DNA of 64,000 nucleotides from Candidatus Polarisedimenticola svalbardensis (GCA_014764515.1 JACXWD010000009.1:1-64000), one strand, 5' to 3'. Counted from the stretch's first letter, positions 25,167-33,951 are shown. Notes: generated by a model from the sequence alone, not told the origin. A program made the numbers and translations.

Positions 25167-25885
25167 GCCTTGGCCTTGTCGGCGCCGTTCGCAGTCTGGG
25201 CGAACTCCCGTACACGGGCCAGCAGTTCGTCGGCCTCGGCCTGGTTGCCTTCGCTTTTCCGGATCATCGCCAGGTGGTAGAGGGAACTGACCTCGCCGAT
25301 CACACCTTCGCTGCTGCGGATGAACTCACGGGCCGCCCGTTCCTTGTCGCCGAAGCGCTCATGGATCACCCCGATGTGGTAACGGGCCATGAGGTATTCC
25401 GGCGTCAGGGTAGTGCACTGTTCGAAATGTTCCAGGGCCAGGCTCAGCTCGCCGGCGTGGAACAAGGCCACCGCAAGGCGGTAATGGGCGGCGTTGTATT
25501 CCGGGTCGATGGACAGGCAGCGGCGGAAGGCGGAGATCGCTTCCAGCATGTTGCCCCGGTGGTACCAGGCCACACCCAGGTCGTAGGCCGCCACGATGAA
25601 CGACGGCGCTTCCGCCAGCGCCTTTTCGTAACATTCAATCGCCAGGTCCAGGGTGCCCTGCTTGAAATACAGTGTGCCGAGAAGCTGGTTGGCCAGGGCG
25701 TTGTCCGGGTCCGCCTCCAGCAGGTGGACCAGTTCCTTGCGGGCGTCTTTCTGGTTACCGTCCCTGGCGCTGGCGAAGGCCAGGAGGATCCGGTCGTCGA
25801 TATGGGGATCCTTCAGGAGCAGGCCGCACTCGGCACAGAACTTGGCTGAGTCGCCCGGCTGGTGTCCACATCGCTTGCATCGCAT
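25163..25885 (-). CDS. Zinc-ribbon TPR protein
   Basis: A 240-residue protein with an N-terminal zinc ribbon (CKRCGHQPGDSAKFCAECG, two CxxC pairs) and then five to six TPR motifs (for example ALANQLLGTLYFKQGTLDLA and AAHYRLAVALFHAGELSLAL). No signal peptide, so cytoplasmic; probably a protein-protein adaptor. Start at 25885 with GGAGGA upstream; the upstream extension to 25942 would overlap the GNAT gene and has no family sequence. Sits between the GNAT and LeuA-like genes of the benzoyl-CoA operon with 14-bp and overlapping spacings, so it is made with the reductase, perhaps for assembly or regulation (inference). Confidence 0.8.
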   Translation of the reverse strand: MRCKRCGHQPGDSAKFCAECGLLLKDPHIDDRILLAFASARDGNQKDARKELVHLLEADPDNALANQLLGTLYFKQGTLDLAIECYEKALAEAPSFIVAAYDLGVAWYHRGNMLEAISAFRRCLSIDPEYNAAHYRLAVALFHAGELSLALEHFEQCTTLTPEYLMARYHIGVIHERFGDKERAAREFIRSSEGVIGEVSSLYHLAMIRKSEGNQAEADELLARVREFAQTANGADKAKA

Positions 25886-25899
25886 CGCCTGTCCTCCAA

Positions 25900-26409
25900 T
25901 CAATCCACCGGCGCGGTGGGATCCAGTTCCCGTTCCAGGCACAGCCTGTTCGAGGGCCGGAAGCCGGCACTCCGGAAAAATGCCAGCAGGTCGAAGTCGT
26001 CCCAGGAAACCTCGGTCCGCAACGAGGTGATCCTCAGTGCGGACAGGTTGATCCTGAGCTGGCGCATCAACGCCTGGCCGACCTGCTTCCTCCGGTACCT
26101 GCCGTCCACACCGATCACATCGATGCTGGCCGACGGCTCGGCTACCCCGAATTCACCATAATACAACGTGCCGACCACAAAACCGACGACCCGTCCTTCC
26201 AGTTCCGCCACCAGGGAGATCGACAGGTCGGCCAGTTTTACCGATTTTTCGATCAACTTGCCGAAATAGGTCGGCCGGCTGCGCCCCGACGAGGCGGCGT
26301 CGATCAGGACCACCGAGCCCAGATCGTCTTCGGTCATGGTCCGCACCAGCACCTGGTCGGTATCCAGGGTCCCCGGTTCCTGCATCGATTCCGTGTTGTC
26401 CATATTCAT
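25900..26409 (-). CDS. GNAT acetyltransferase of the benzoyl-CoA operon
   Basis: A 169-residue GNAT protein: VLVRTMTEDDLGSVVLID at the start, VAELEGRVVGFVVGTLYY, then GVDGRYRRKQVGQALMRQL (the acetyl-CoA binding loop R-x-x-x-x-G-x-A variant) and FFRSAGFRPSNRL. It starts 21 bp after the SDR stop. Rhodopseudomonas palustris carries a GNAT enzyme, BadL, in its benzoate gene cluster, where it acetylates aminobenzoates; this gene may be an analogue, or it may acetylate CoA ligases as lysine acetyltransferases do. Neither can be decided from the sequence. Confidence 0.8.
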   Translation of the reverse strand: MNMDNTESMQEPGTLDTDQVLVRTMTEDDLGSVVLIDAASSGRSRPTYFGKLIEKSVKLADLSISLVAELEGRVVGFVVGTLYYGEFGVAEPSASIDVIGVDGRYRRKQVGQALMRQLRINLSALRITSLRTEVSWDDFDLLAFFRSAGFRPSNRLCLERELDPTAPVD

Positions 26410-26430
26410 ATCTCCTAGAGCTGGAAAGCT

Positions 26431-27120
26431 TTACAGGTACTGCCCACCGTCTACCCGGATAACCTGGCCGGTGATGTGGGCCGATCCGGGGCCACAGAGA
26501 AACAGGACGGCGGCGGCGATATCTTCCGGCTCCGCAAGGCGACCCAGCAGGGTCTCTTCCACTGCGGCGGCGATTACCGCTTTCGGGAGGGTTGCGGTCA
26601 TCGCCGTCCTCACCATCCCCGGCTCCACCACGTTGACCCGGATGCCGAACCGGCCGGTCTCCCGGGCGGCGGAGCGGGCCAGGCCGATGAGGCCGGCTTT
26701 GCTGGCAGCGTAGGCGGTCTGGCCGAACTTGCCCCGGGAACCGTTGATCGACCCGATCAGGACTACTCTTCCGGCGCCTTCCTTGCGCATCTGCGGAACA
26801 GCGTGGCGCAGGAGCAGGAAGGCCGAGCGGAGATTGACCTGCTGGACCTGGTCCCAGTCTTCCGGGGACAGTTTCCAGAGCACCTGGTCCCGGGTGATGC
26901 CGGCGGCGTGGACGATGCAGTCCAGCCGGCCGTGTTGATGGAGACAACTCTCCACCGCTTTGCTGACATCGTCATCGTTGCCGACGTCGCCCTGGTCCAG
27001 GTCGAACCCGGCGACACAACCGCCGGCTTCCTCGATGGCGGTCGCAATCGCCTTGCCGATGCCGCCGGCGGAGCCGGTGACCAGCGCAACCTGCCCGGCG
27101 AGGATACCGTCGGCGCTCAT
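26431..27120 (-). CDS. Short-chain dehydrogenase of the benzoyl-CoA operon
   Basis: A 229-residue classical SDR: VTGSAGGIGKAIA at the nucleotide site, HAAGITRD, GSINGSRGKFGQTAYAASKAG with Ser, Tyr and Lys of the active site, and VEPGMVRT. FabG-like in size and order. The start overlaps the bcrD stop (ATGA). In this operon it could oxidise or reduce a 3-hydroxyacyl-CoA after ring opening, since 3-hydroxypimelyl-CoA needs a dehydrogenase, but Had already covers the first alcohol; this assignment is inferred from position only. A longer frame to 27564 overlaps bcrD and is rejected. Confidence 0.85.
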   Translation of the reverse strand: MSADGILAGQVALVTGSAGGIGKAIATAIEEAGGCVAGFDLDQGDVGNDDDVSKAVESCLHQHGRLDCIVHAAGITRDQVLWKLSPEDWDQVQQVNLRSAFLLLRHAVPQMRKEGAGRVVLIGSINGSRGKFGQTAYAASKAGLIGLARSAARETGRFGIRVNVVEPGMVRTAMTATLPKAVIAAAVEETLLGRLAEPEDIAAAVLFLCGPGSAHITGQVIRVDGGQYL

Positions 27121-27977
27121 GACGCCGCTTTCTCCCGTTTCTCCAGGACACGGTGGCGATAGGCGCCCCACAGGGCCGCCCCCAGGGCTCCGGCATGGAT
27201 CGAATCGGCGTGGGTATGGATCCGCATTTTCGAAACTTCCTCCGACGCCTTCTCCTGCAGCGCGGCCACCAGGCCTTCGTCGGCAGCCAGGCCGCCGGTG
27301 ATCAGAACGTCGGAACCGGCCTTGATCGCCCGCAACAGTTTCAGAAAACGACCGGCCATGGAGAGGTGGATCCCCTTGAGGATGTCGGAAGTGCTGATCC
27401 CCCGGCTGACCATGTTGATGACGTCGGTCTCCGCCAGCACGGCGCAGATGCTGCTGACCATCTCCGGGCTGGCGGCCTGGGTGGACAACGGTCCTACTTC
27501 TTCCAAGGCCACGCCCAGGTACCGGGCAACGTTCTCCAGGAACTGGCCGGAGCCGGAGGCGCACTGGCTGGTCATGCGGTAGTTCATGACCCGGCTGCCG
27601 TCACCGATCCGCATCGCCCGGGCATGGAGGGCGCCGACGTCGAGAGCAGCGGTGCATTCCGGAACCAGGTATCGGGCTCCCCGGGAATGGGTGGTCATGC
27701 CGTAGAAATGGCCCCGGCGGAACTCCACCAGTTCCCCTTCACCGGTGCTGGCGATGTACGCCACGTCGGAGCTCTTCAGGCCGCACTCATCCATGGCGGC
27801 GCCGTAACACTCGTGGATCACCGCCTTGAGGTCCCGGCGCCGGATACGATCGGCCCTCTTCCCGAGAACCTCCACTTCCATGCCGCCGCCGGGTTCACCG
27901 ACCGTACGGACCACCGCAGTTTTTACCGAGCTGGTGCCAACATCAACGCCGACACTGAGCAGTTCGGTCCCTTTCAT
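27117..27977 (-). CDS. bcrD: Benzoyl-CoA reductase subunit D (ATPase/activator)
   Basis: A 286-residue member of the BadF/BadG/BcrA/BcrD/HgdC ATPase family. It shows the acetate-kinase-like phosphate loop (GVDVGTSSVKTAV), the MTSQCASGSGQF helix whose Cys ligates a [4Fe-4S] cluster shared with BcrA, the second Cys in SSICAVLAETDVINMV, and GGLAADEGLVAAL near the end. Hydrolyses ATP to push electrons to the BcrBC catalytic half. Size matches Thauera BcrD. Overlaps bcrA upstream and the SDR downstream by 4 bp each. The longer frame reaching 28556 lies over bcrA and is a shadow. Confidence 0.92.
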   Translation of the reverse strand: MKGTELLSVGVDVGTSSVKTAVVRTVGEPGGGMEVEVLGKRADRIRRRDLKAVIHECYGAAMDECGLKSSDVAYIASTGEGELVEFRRGHFYGMTTHSRGARYLVPECTAALDVGALHARAMRIGDGSRVMNYRMTSQCASGSGQFLENVARYLGVALEEVGPLSTQAASPEMVSSICAVLAETDVINMVSRGISTSDILKGIHLSMAGRFLKLLRAIKAGSDVLITGGLAADEGLVAALQEKASEEVSKMRIHTHADSIHAGALGAALWGAYRHRVLEKREKAAS

Positions 27978-29317
27978 GCCTGTGCCCCCTGGTAGTCCCG
28001 CATGGCGAACAGGGCGCCGCCCAGGGCGCCGGTATAGATCGAGTCCGGTGAGATGTTCAGTTTCCTTGCGCCGTAGTTCTGCTCCACCAGGTCCACCAGG
28101 GCATCCACCGCCGCCGGGTTGTTGGCCACACCGCCTGTAAACGTGAACTCGTCTTTCACGCCGCCGGAACGGGCCAGGAGCGACATCGCCCGGAGCATGA
28201 TCGCCCGGTGCAGGCCTGCCAGGATGTCTTCCCGGCGCTGGCCCATTCCCAGGCGGTCCCGCAGTTCGGCCCCTGCGAACACGGTGCAGGTGCTGTTGAT
28301 TTTCACTCGGTGGGTCGAACGCTGGGCCAGGGGGCCCAGTTCGTGAAGACCGAGGTTCATCTCGTCGGCGATGTAACCCAGGTAGCGGCCGCATCCTGCG
28401 GCGCAACGGTCGTTCATCTGGAAGCTTGTGACGATACCCTTGTCGTCCACCTGGATCGCCTTGGTATCCTGGCCGCCGATGTCCAGCACCGTGGCGGTGT
28501 CCGGGAACATGGCGTGAGCTCCCAGGCCGTGGCACAGGATCTCGCTGCGGATCCATTCCTTCGGGAACGGCAGCCGTTGCCGACCGTACCCGGTCCCTAC
28601 GGTGACCAGTTCGTTGAGGTTGTAGTTCCGGGCGGTTTCGATGGCGGCGCGAAGATGGGCGGACTGTTCCGCCGTTTCGCCGCTGCCGTTTTCAAGGAGC
28701 AGCTCCAGGGCCGCCCCGATATGGCTTTTGAACGACTCTTCGTCGGAGGTGTTCTCCACGGTGAGGATGGCCGAATCGTAAGCCCCGACGATGGTCTCGA
28801 AATTGATCCCCTTGGGGTCGGCCATCGCCTCCGCCAGTTGCATGTACTCAGCACCGGCCAGGTCCCGGAAGAAATCGCTCTTGCGGGAAGCTCCCGGCTC
28901 GAACAGGGCCGGCGCCGTCTCCACCATGCGGTCCACGATCTCGTTCAGGATGTTCCTGAAATCGGCCTGGTAGGCGAAATGCCGGGCGTTGCCGGCAGCC
29001 GCCTGCAACGCTTCCCTCAGGTGTTCCAGCTCTCCCCGGTACTGGTGCAGCTTGAAGCTGTCCTCGAGACGCCGGATAAAAGTGGACTCCAGGCCGGACA
29101 GCAGAGGATCGGCCCGCATGGCGTTCTCGGCCAGTGAGAACCTCGCCCGGATGAACGCCTCTTCCCTGGCGATGCGGCAGGCGACGTCGTAGTTGCTGCG
29201 GCTGTTGGTGATCCCCCGCCCCAGGATCTCTCCACCGTCGTCCAGGATCACCGCCTTGGTCGTGGTGGAGCCCAGGTCAATGCCGATGAAGATGTCTTTC
29301 TTTTGCGGCTCGCTCAT
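27974..29317 (-). CDS. bcrA: Benzoyl-CoA reductase subunit A (ATPase)
   Basis: A 447-residue subunit, the larger of the two ATPase chains. Phosphate loop GIDLGSTTTKAVILDDGG, an insertion of about 200 residues not present in BcrD that is typical of BcrA/BadF, then DIGGQDTKAI, the cluster helix NDRCAAGCGRYLGY and INSTCTVFAGAELRD. Together with BcrD it forms the module that couples hydrolysis of two ATP to transfer of electrons from reduced ferredoxin to benzoyl-CoA. Overlaps bcrB by 4 bp (ATGA). The long A subunit supports the class I Bcr type rather than a simple HgdC-like activator. Confidence 0.92.
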   Translation of the reverse strand: MSEPQKKDIFIGIDLGSTTTKAVILDDGGEILGRGITNSRSNYDVACRIAREEAFIRARFSLAENAMRADPLLSGLESTFIRRLEDSFKLHQYRGELEHLREALQAAAGNARHFAYQADFRNILNEIVDRMVETAPALFEPGASRKSDFFRDLAGAEYMQLAEAMADPKGINFETIVGAYDSAILTVENTSDEESFKSHIGAALELLLENGSGETAEQSAHLRAAIETARNYNLNELVTVGTGYGRQRLPFPKEWIRSEILCHGLGAHAMFPDTATVLDIGGQDTKAIQVDDKGIVTSFQMNDRCAAGCGRYLGYIADEMNLGLHELGPLAQRSTHRVKINSTCTVFAGAELRDRLGMGQRREDILAGLHRAIMLRAMSLLARSGGVKDEFTFTGGVANNPAAVDALVDLVEQNYGARKLNISPDSIYTGALGGALFAMRDYQGAQA

Positions 29318-30600
29318 GCTCCCACCCCGGCTCCCCGTTTCTGTTCCAGCATCTGCAGGTAGCTCTCGATCCGGTTCTTGATGTTGGCGGCGGAGAAGTA
29401 CCTGGGATCCACCAGGTCGCTTTCGATGAAGCCGCCGGGGATGCCGGTGCGCTCCTCGATCTGCCGAAGGATCAGCAGCTGGCCGGCGCTGAATGAGTTG
29501 CAGCTCTTGACGCTGTTGATCATGAACCCGTCGGCCTCGTACTCCTTGACGTATTCTTCCAGGAGTTCCACCCGGGACGGCAGGCCCAGGTTGGTGTAAC
29601 AGCCGAGACAGTAGTCGGCCAGGGACTCCAGCGGCCGGGCCGGATCATGGCGGAAACCCCGGTCGTAGAGGCCGCCGACCTTGGTATAGGAACTGGCCAC
29701 CACAACGGCGTCTTCTTCATAAAACATCTTCCAGAACTCCCGGAAGCTGGTCCAGTTGGGAGGGCCTTCCACCACCAGGCGGAACTTCTCTTTGGTCATG
29801 GTGCCGTCGGGGGTCACCGGCCCCAGGCCGGCGGCCACACGGGCATCCACCTCTTCCCGGAGGAGGCGGTAATATTCAAGCCCCTGGTCACTGCCCCTGA
29901 AGGCGGTGAACATCGGGCCGATGTAGTACACGCCGCCGAAGTATGCGTCGATGGGTGAAGGCCGGTTCTTGGCGCTTTCGAGAACGTGGACCAGATCGTC
30001 CTCCGCCTTCGCCGACTTGGCCAGCATCTCCTTGAGCCGGTCCTCGTCGTACTTCTTGCCGCTGACCTGTTCCAGCTTGGGGATCAGCTCGGTGCGCATC
30101 TGCTTCACGATGTATTCCCGCTGGTGGTCGTGGATCTTGCCGTCAGGCTGGTACGGCACATGGAGCATCGCCACCGGGCAATCGTATTCCTGCTTCAGCA
30201 GCTCGAACCATTTCATGAAGGTGAAGCAGCCGGTGTAGGACAGCAGCAGCAGATCCGGCTCCGGCAGCCGCTTTCCGGTGGGGCCGACGTTGCCTTTCTT
30301 CAACATGCCGAGATCACACTTGACGTACGTGCAGACATCTTCGCTGTGCCCCTGCTTCTCCGCCTCGGTGATGTAGCCTCCCGACAGCTTGCGCATGCCG
30401 GACTGCAGGGCGTTGATCTCCGGAAGCACCGGCAACAGGTCGAAGGAGCGGATCAGCTCGGTGAGGTTCCCCGGCACGAACGTGTAAACCACCTTCTTGC
30501 CGTCCTCATGAGCGGTGGCCAGATCGTCGAACATGCCGGCGATCATCTCCTTCTGGAGTTCCATGCTCCGGTCTTTATCGGCGTCCACAGGCCTGGTCAT
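29314..30600 (-). CDS. bcrB: Benzoyl-CoA reductase subunit B
   Basis: A 428-residue member of the HgdB/BcrB dehydratase-reductase family that binds benzoyl-CoA and a low-potential [4Fe-4S] cluster with BcrC. Cysteines in family positions are seen at CTYVKCDLG, SYTGCFTFMKWF, ADYCLGCYTNLG and VKSCNSFSAGQ. Length matches the B subunit of class I enzymes such as BcrB/BadE. The product of the BcrCBAD reaction is cyclohexa-1,5-diene-1-carbonyl-CoA. ATG overlaps bcrC stop (4 bp). The enzyme is expected to be cytoplasmic and strictly oxygen sensitive. Confidence 0.9.
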   Translation of the reverse strand: MTRPVDADKDRSMELQKEMIAGMFDDLATAHEDGKKVVYTFVPGNLTELIRSFDLLPVLPEINALQSGMRKLSGGYITEAEKQGHSEDVCTYVKCDLGMLKKGNVGPTGKRLPEPDLLLLSYTGCFTFMKWFELLKQEYDCPVAMLHVPYQPDGKIHDHQREYIVKQMRTELIPKLEQVSGKKYDEDRLKEMLAKSAKAEDDLVHVLESAKNRPSPIDAYFGGVYYIGPMFTAFRGSDQGLEYYRLLREEVDARVAAGLGPVTPDGTMTKEKFRLVVEGPPNWTSFREFWKMFYEEDAVVVASSYTKVGGLYDRGFRHDPARPLESLADYCLGCYTNLGLPSRVELLEEYVKEYEADGFMINSVKSCNSFSAGQLLILRQIEERTGIPGGFIESDLVDPRYFSAANIKNRIESYLQMLEQKRGAGVGA

Positions 30601-31766
30601 ACTTCACTCCATAGGCGGATCGAGTCGGAGAATGTGCCGGCCTGTTCGCGGATCACCGCGAACTGCCCGGTATCTTCCGAGAACTTGAACTGGGTATGGG
30701 GGATGCCGGCCTTGTCCAGGGCGGTCACGAGCATCGGCTGGTCCAGGAGAGCCGGATCGCAGAAGCTGGGAGCGCAGAAGATGACTCCCTCGGCGTCGTT
30801 GTCCCGTACGCTGGCGATTAGCTGGCTGCCCTTGGCGTTCCCCGGTTCGTACCGGGAGGCGGCTTCGGTGCTGTGGACCAGGAACGCATCGGACAGGGCG
30901 GTGATCGGGTCGCCCTCTGTATCCACATCCCTTAGCAGCCAGCGCAGCCCCAGGATCAGGTCGTCGCCGACGATCCAGCAGCCGGCCCGTTCCAGGGTCT
31001 GCAGCAGGCCGACCGGCGGCTGTTCGCAGAATGAACCGACGATAACTACCCGGGAATGGTCCTTGTCCTTGCGATCGCTTTCCTGGGGCGCCAGTTCCAG
31101 ATACTCCCGGATCAGAGCGGTGTGCTCTTCCGGCGGCAGGAGACAGCCGGCCCTCAGCACCAGGTACAGCTCGGCGATCGGGTAGACCCAGGGTGTCCGG
31201 GACCGTGCCGCGTAGAGATCGTCCAGAGCGGCACGGTTCTCGTTATAGACCTTGATGCTGTTCCTGATGTCGTCGTCGCTGATCTCCCTGCCGGCGATCC
31301 GGCCCATGTCGGCCCTCAGTTCCGCGATCTCCCGGCGCCAGAACGAACCGCCGACCTCGGGGTCGTAGTTCTGGGGGACATCGATATAGCGCACATAGCG
31401 ATCCGGGAACATCATGTTCCACATGCCGGACAGGTTGCGTATGACATCACAGATCGAGGGGAACAGCATGCCGTCCATGCAGTCCAGCCTGCCCGACAGC
31501 GCCAGCTCCACCGTACTCCTGGGGATGTGGCAGATGTAACTCTGGAAGTAGGCGTCGCCCCGGATGATCTCAAGGCCTTCGCCGCCTCCCAGTACACCGA
31601 CCGGCAACATGCCGGCAGCGTGGATGATCTCCCTGGGAACGTAGATCGGCATGTATCCGACCGCTTTCCCTCCGGTCCGTTCCTTCCATTCCTTGACTGC
31701 GGTGAAGTCCAGATCCTCATAAAGGAAGGTCACCCGATCCACCAGCGTCTTGAGGGCCGGCCTCAT
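30597..31766 (-). CDS. bcrC: Benzoyl-CoA reductase subunit C
   Basis: A 389-residue HgdB/BcrC family subunit; pairs with BcrB to form the benzoyl-CoA binding half. Family features: YMPIYVPREIIHAAGMLPVGVLGGG at the start, QSYICHIPRSTVELAL, GSFCEQPPVGLL and GVIFCAPSFCDPALLD with the cluster cysteines. The start at 31766 is preferred because ATGA overlaps the oah stop there, like all other junctions in the operon; an in-frame codon at 31814 would lie inside oah. Gene order C-B-A-D is that of Thauera and matches badDEFG of Rhodopseudomonas. Confidence 0.9.
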   Translation of the reverse strand: MRPALKTLVDRVTFLYEDLDFTAVKEWKERTGGKAVGYMPIYVPREIIHAAGMLPVGVLGGGEGLEIIRGDAYFQSYICHIPRSTVELALSGRLDCMDGMLFPSICDVIRNLSGMWNMMFPDRYVRYIDVPQNYDPEVGGSFWRREIAELRADMGRIAGREISDDDIRNSIKVYNENRAALDDLYAARSRTPWVYPIAELYLVLRAGCLLPPEEHTALIREYLELAPQESDRKDKDHSRVVIVGSFCEQPPVGLLQTLERAGCWIVGDDLILGLRWLLRDVDTEGDPITALSDAFLVHSTEAASRYEPGNAKGSQLIASVRDNDAEGVIFCAPSFCDPALLDQPMLVTALDKAGIPHTQFKFSEDTGQFAVIREQAGTFSDSIRLWSEV

Positions 31767-32854
31767 TCCACTACCGCCCAGGGAGCGATCTCCCGGATCA
31801 GTTCCTCGCTCCACGGGGTGCCTTCAGCCAGTCGCCGGCGCAGGGTGATGAAATCGGCCTCCCGGCCGGTCTCCTTGTCACCGAATGCGAACGCCCGGAA
31901 ACCGGCCTTCCCTTCGGTCATCATGTTCAGGGACAGCCAGGCCCGGTTGGTCTCCCGGTTACGGTCCCAGTGCTGCAGCTTGTGCTTTCTGAGGGATTCC
32001 ACGGTTTTGATGAGGCAGTCCGGCATGGTGTACAGCAGCTTGGTGCACAGGGCGTCCACTTCCTTGTCCAGGAGGGACAGGTCCACCGTTCCCCGGCTCA
32101 GCAACTCCTTGGCCGCCTTGCGCTGGGCGCCGGTCTTGTATTCGCCCAGCACCGGCCGGCCGTACTCATCCAGCATACGGTCGGTGACCGCCATCGGGTT
32201 CGGGGTCCATTCGCCGTCCACCTTGAGAGCCGGCACAATCTGGGTCAGGCCGCCCAGACGGAAGAACTTGTGGGCCGACCACGGCTCGCACAGCGTGCCG
32301 CTGACCATGCCCATCTCCATGCCGATCATCCCCGGGAGGAAATCGGTGCTGCCGCCGTCGGGGGCGGAACCGTGTTTCGGGCCGGCCTGGGAGAACATGG
32401 CGAGATCGCTGGCCACCGAGTAATCGCAGGCCATGCCGATCTCCTGGCCGCCCCCGACCCGCATGCCGTTGACACGGCAGACCACCGGCTTGTCACAGTG
32501 CAACACCGCGGTGACCATGTCATTGAACAACCGCATGTACTGGCGGTACTCCAGAGGCCGGCCGGCGTAGTACTCGGCGTACTCCCTGGTGTTGCCTCCG
32601 GTGCAGAACGCCTTGTCGCCGGCGCCGGTAAGGACCAGGGCGACGGCGGCCCGGTCGTTGGCGGCCCCTCGAATGGCGAGTATCAGTTCCTTGACCATGC
32701 TGGTGGTGTAGCTGTTGTACTGCTTCGGGTTGTTCAGGGTGACCCAAAGGTTGTGCAGTCCTTCCACCGGTTGGCCGGCATGATCCAGCACCGGCTTCCG
32801 TTCCACGAGGATTTCTTTCTCGGGAAGGGATTCGACCAGATTGTGATCTTTCAT
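31763..32854 (-). CDS. oah: 6-oxocyclohex-1-ene-1-carbonyl-CoA hydrolase (ring-opening)
   Basis: A 363-residue crotonase-fold enzyme also called BamA. It adds water and cleaves the C-C bond of the alicyclic ring to give 3-hydroxypimelyl-CoA. The segment LHNLWVTLNNPKQYNSYTTSMVKELI, used as a marker for anaerobic aromatic degraders, is present near residues 34-59, followed by GAGDKAFCTGGNTREYAEYY and the oxyanion-hole region RVNGMRVGGGQEIGMACD. Length is the usual BamA size, longer than ordinary enoyl-CoA hydratases. It lies 17 bp after had and overlaps bcrC by 4 bp. Confidence 0.95.
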   Translation of the reverse strand: MKDHNLVESLPEKEILVERKPVLDHAGQPVEGLHNLWVTLNNPKQYNSYTTSMVKELILAIRGAANDRAAVALVLTGAGDKAFCTGGNTREYAEYYAGRPLEYRQYMRLFNDMVTAVLHCDKPVVCRVNGMRVGGGQEIGMACDYSVASDLAMFSQAGPKHGSAPDGGSTDFLPGMIGMEMGMVSGTLCEPWSAHKFFRLGGLTQIVPALKVDGEWTPNPMAVTDRMLDEYGRPVLGEYKTGAQRKAAKELLSRGTVDLSLLDKEVDALCTKLLYTMPDCLIKTVESLRKHKLQHWDRNRETNRAWLSLNMMTEGKAGFRAFAFGDKETGREADFITLRRRLAEGTPWSEELIREIAPWAVVE

Positions 32855-32871
32855 CTACGCATCCTCCAGAA

Positions 32872-33951
32872 TCAACCGTTCCGGTCCGGCACCAGGACCG
32901 GACGTTTTTTTATTGTGTGAGCCGCCACGCTTTCCATGACCTTGACCGTCTCGTCCAGAGCGAAATGCTTAACGAACGGTCCCAGCTTGATCTTGCCGGA
33001 AAGAACAAGGTCCATGGCGCCGGGGTATCTTTCCGGCGGACAGCCCCAGTTGCCACGGGCGGTGGCGTCCAGGGCCATCAGGTTGGAGAGGCGGATCTCC
33101 ACTTTCTTGGGCGTGAACCCGACCACAGCCAGGTACCCACCGAAGTCCACCAGCCCGAAAGCGGTCTGCTGGCCCTGGGGCGTGCCGCTGGTCTCGAATA
33201 CCTTCAGCCCGATACCGGTGCGGCCTGATTCCTTGCGGAACTGCTTGACCGCGCCCTTGATCGCCTTGAAATCGTGTTCCCCAACGTTGAGGGTCAGGCC
33301 GGCGCCATGCTCCCCTGCCATGGCGAGCCGTTCAACGTCGATATCGATGGCGACCACCGCCGCACCCATGGCGGCGGCGATCTGGACGCCGAAACCGCCG
33401 ACGCCGCCGGCGCCGACGAATACCGCCACGTCGTCTGCGGTAAGACCGGCCCTCAGGATCGCCTCGTACGGCGTTGTGACCGCATCGGCCACCACCGAGA
33501 GGTCTGCCAGGGCGACGCCCTCCGGCAGGACGGACGGCACCGGGCACAACCCTCGGGCAGGTACCTTCACCAAGGAGGCGAACCCGCCGTCACCGTCATT
33601 ACCCGGCATGAACTGGGTCCGGCAGATAGCAGAGTGGCCGGAGAGGCAGGCGGGACAGTCGCCGCAGGGGATCACCGCCGGAACGATGACGTCCTGACCT
33701 TCCCCCATGGCCGAACCGGAGCCGGCCGCCACCACGGTGCCGCTGATCTCATGGCCCAGGACCAGTGGCAGCGGCTTTCTCGTCGGCACACCGTCCAGGG
33801 CGAACCCCAGGTCGGTATGGCAGACGCCGCATCCGGCGACGCGGACCACTACCTCACCGGCCTCCGGCCCATCCATCCGGCCTTCGAACCGTTCCAGCGG
33901 TTGGCCTACACCGGTGAGCCGGTAGCCGTAATAATCCTTCCGAAAGGACAT
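32872..33951 (-). CDS. had: 6-hydroxycyclohex-1-ene-1-carbonyl-CoA dehydrogenase
   Basis: A 359-residue zinc alcohol dehydrogenase, first gene of the operon. Catalytic zinc ligands lie in GCGVCHTD and GHEISG; the structural zinc is held by four Cys in CGDCPACLSGHSAIC. The nucleotide fold is GAGGVGGFGVQIAAAMG. Beside oah the substrate is assigned as 6-hydroxycyclohex-1-ene-1-carbonyl-CoA, oxidised with NAD+ to the ketone opened by Oah. Start at 33951 (MSFRKDYYGYRL) is preceded by GGAGC; a frame to 33990 is less likely. The gene that makes its substrate, dch, is not in the window. Confidence 0.9.
   Translation of the reverse strand: MSFRKDYYGYRLTGVGQPLERFEGRMDGPEAGEVVVRVAGCGVCHTDLGFALDGVPTRKPLPLVLGHEISGTVVAAGSGSAMGEGQDVIVPAVIPCGDCPACLSGHSAICRTQFMPGNDGDGGFASLVKVPARGLCPVPSVLPEGVALADLSVVADAVTTPYEAILRAGLTADDVAVFVGAGGVGGFGVQIAAAMGAAVVAIDIDVERLAMAGEHGAGLTLNVGEHDFKAIKGAVKQFRKESGRTGIGLKVFETSGTPQGQQTAFGLVDFGGYLAVVGFTPKKVEIRLSNLMALDATARGNWGCPPERYPGAMDLVLSGKIKLGPFVKHFALDETVKVMESVAAHTIKKRPVLVPDRNG

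Noticed and set aside
27117-28556. 479-residue frame as bcrD
   Set aside because: The first half lies over bcrA in another frame; BcrD starts at 27977 with the ATGA overlap.
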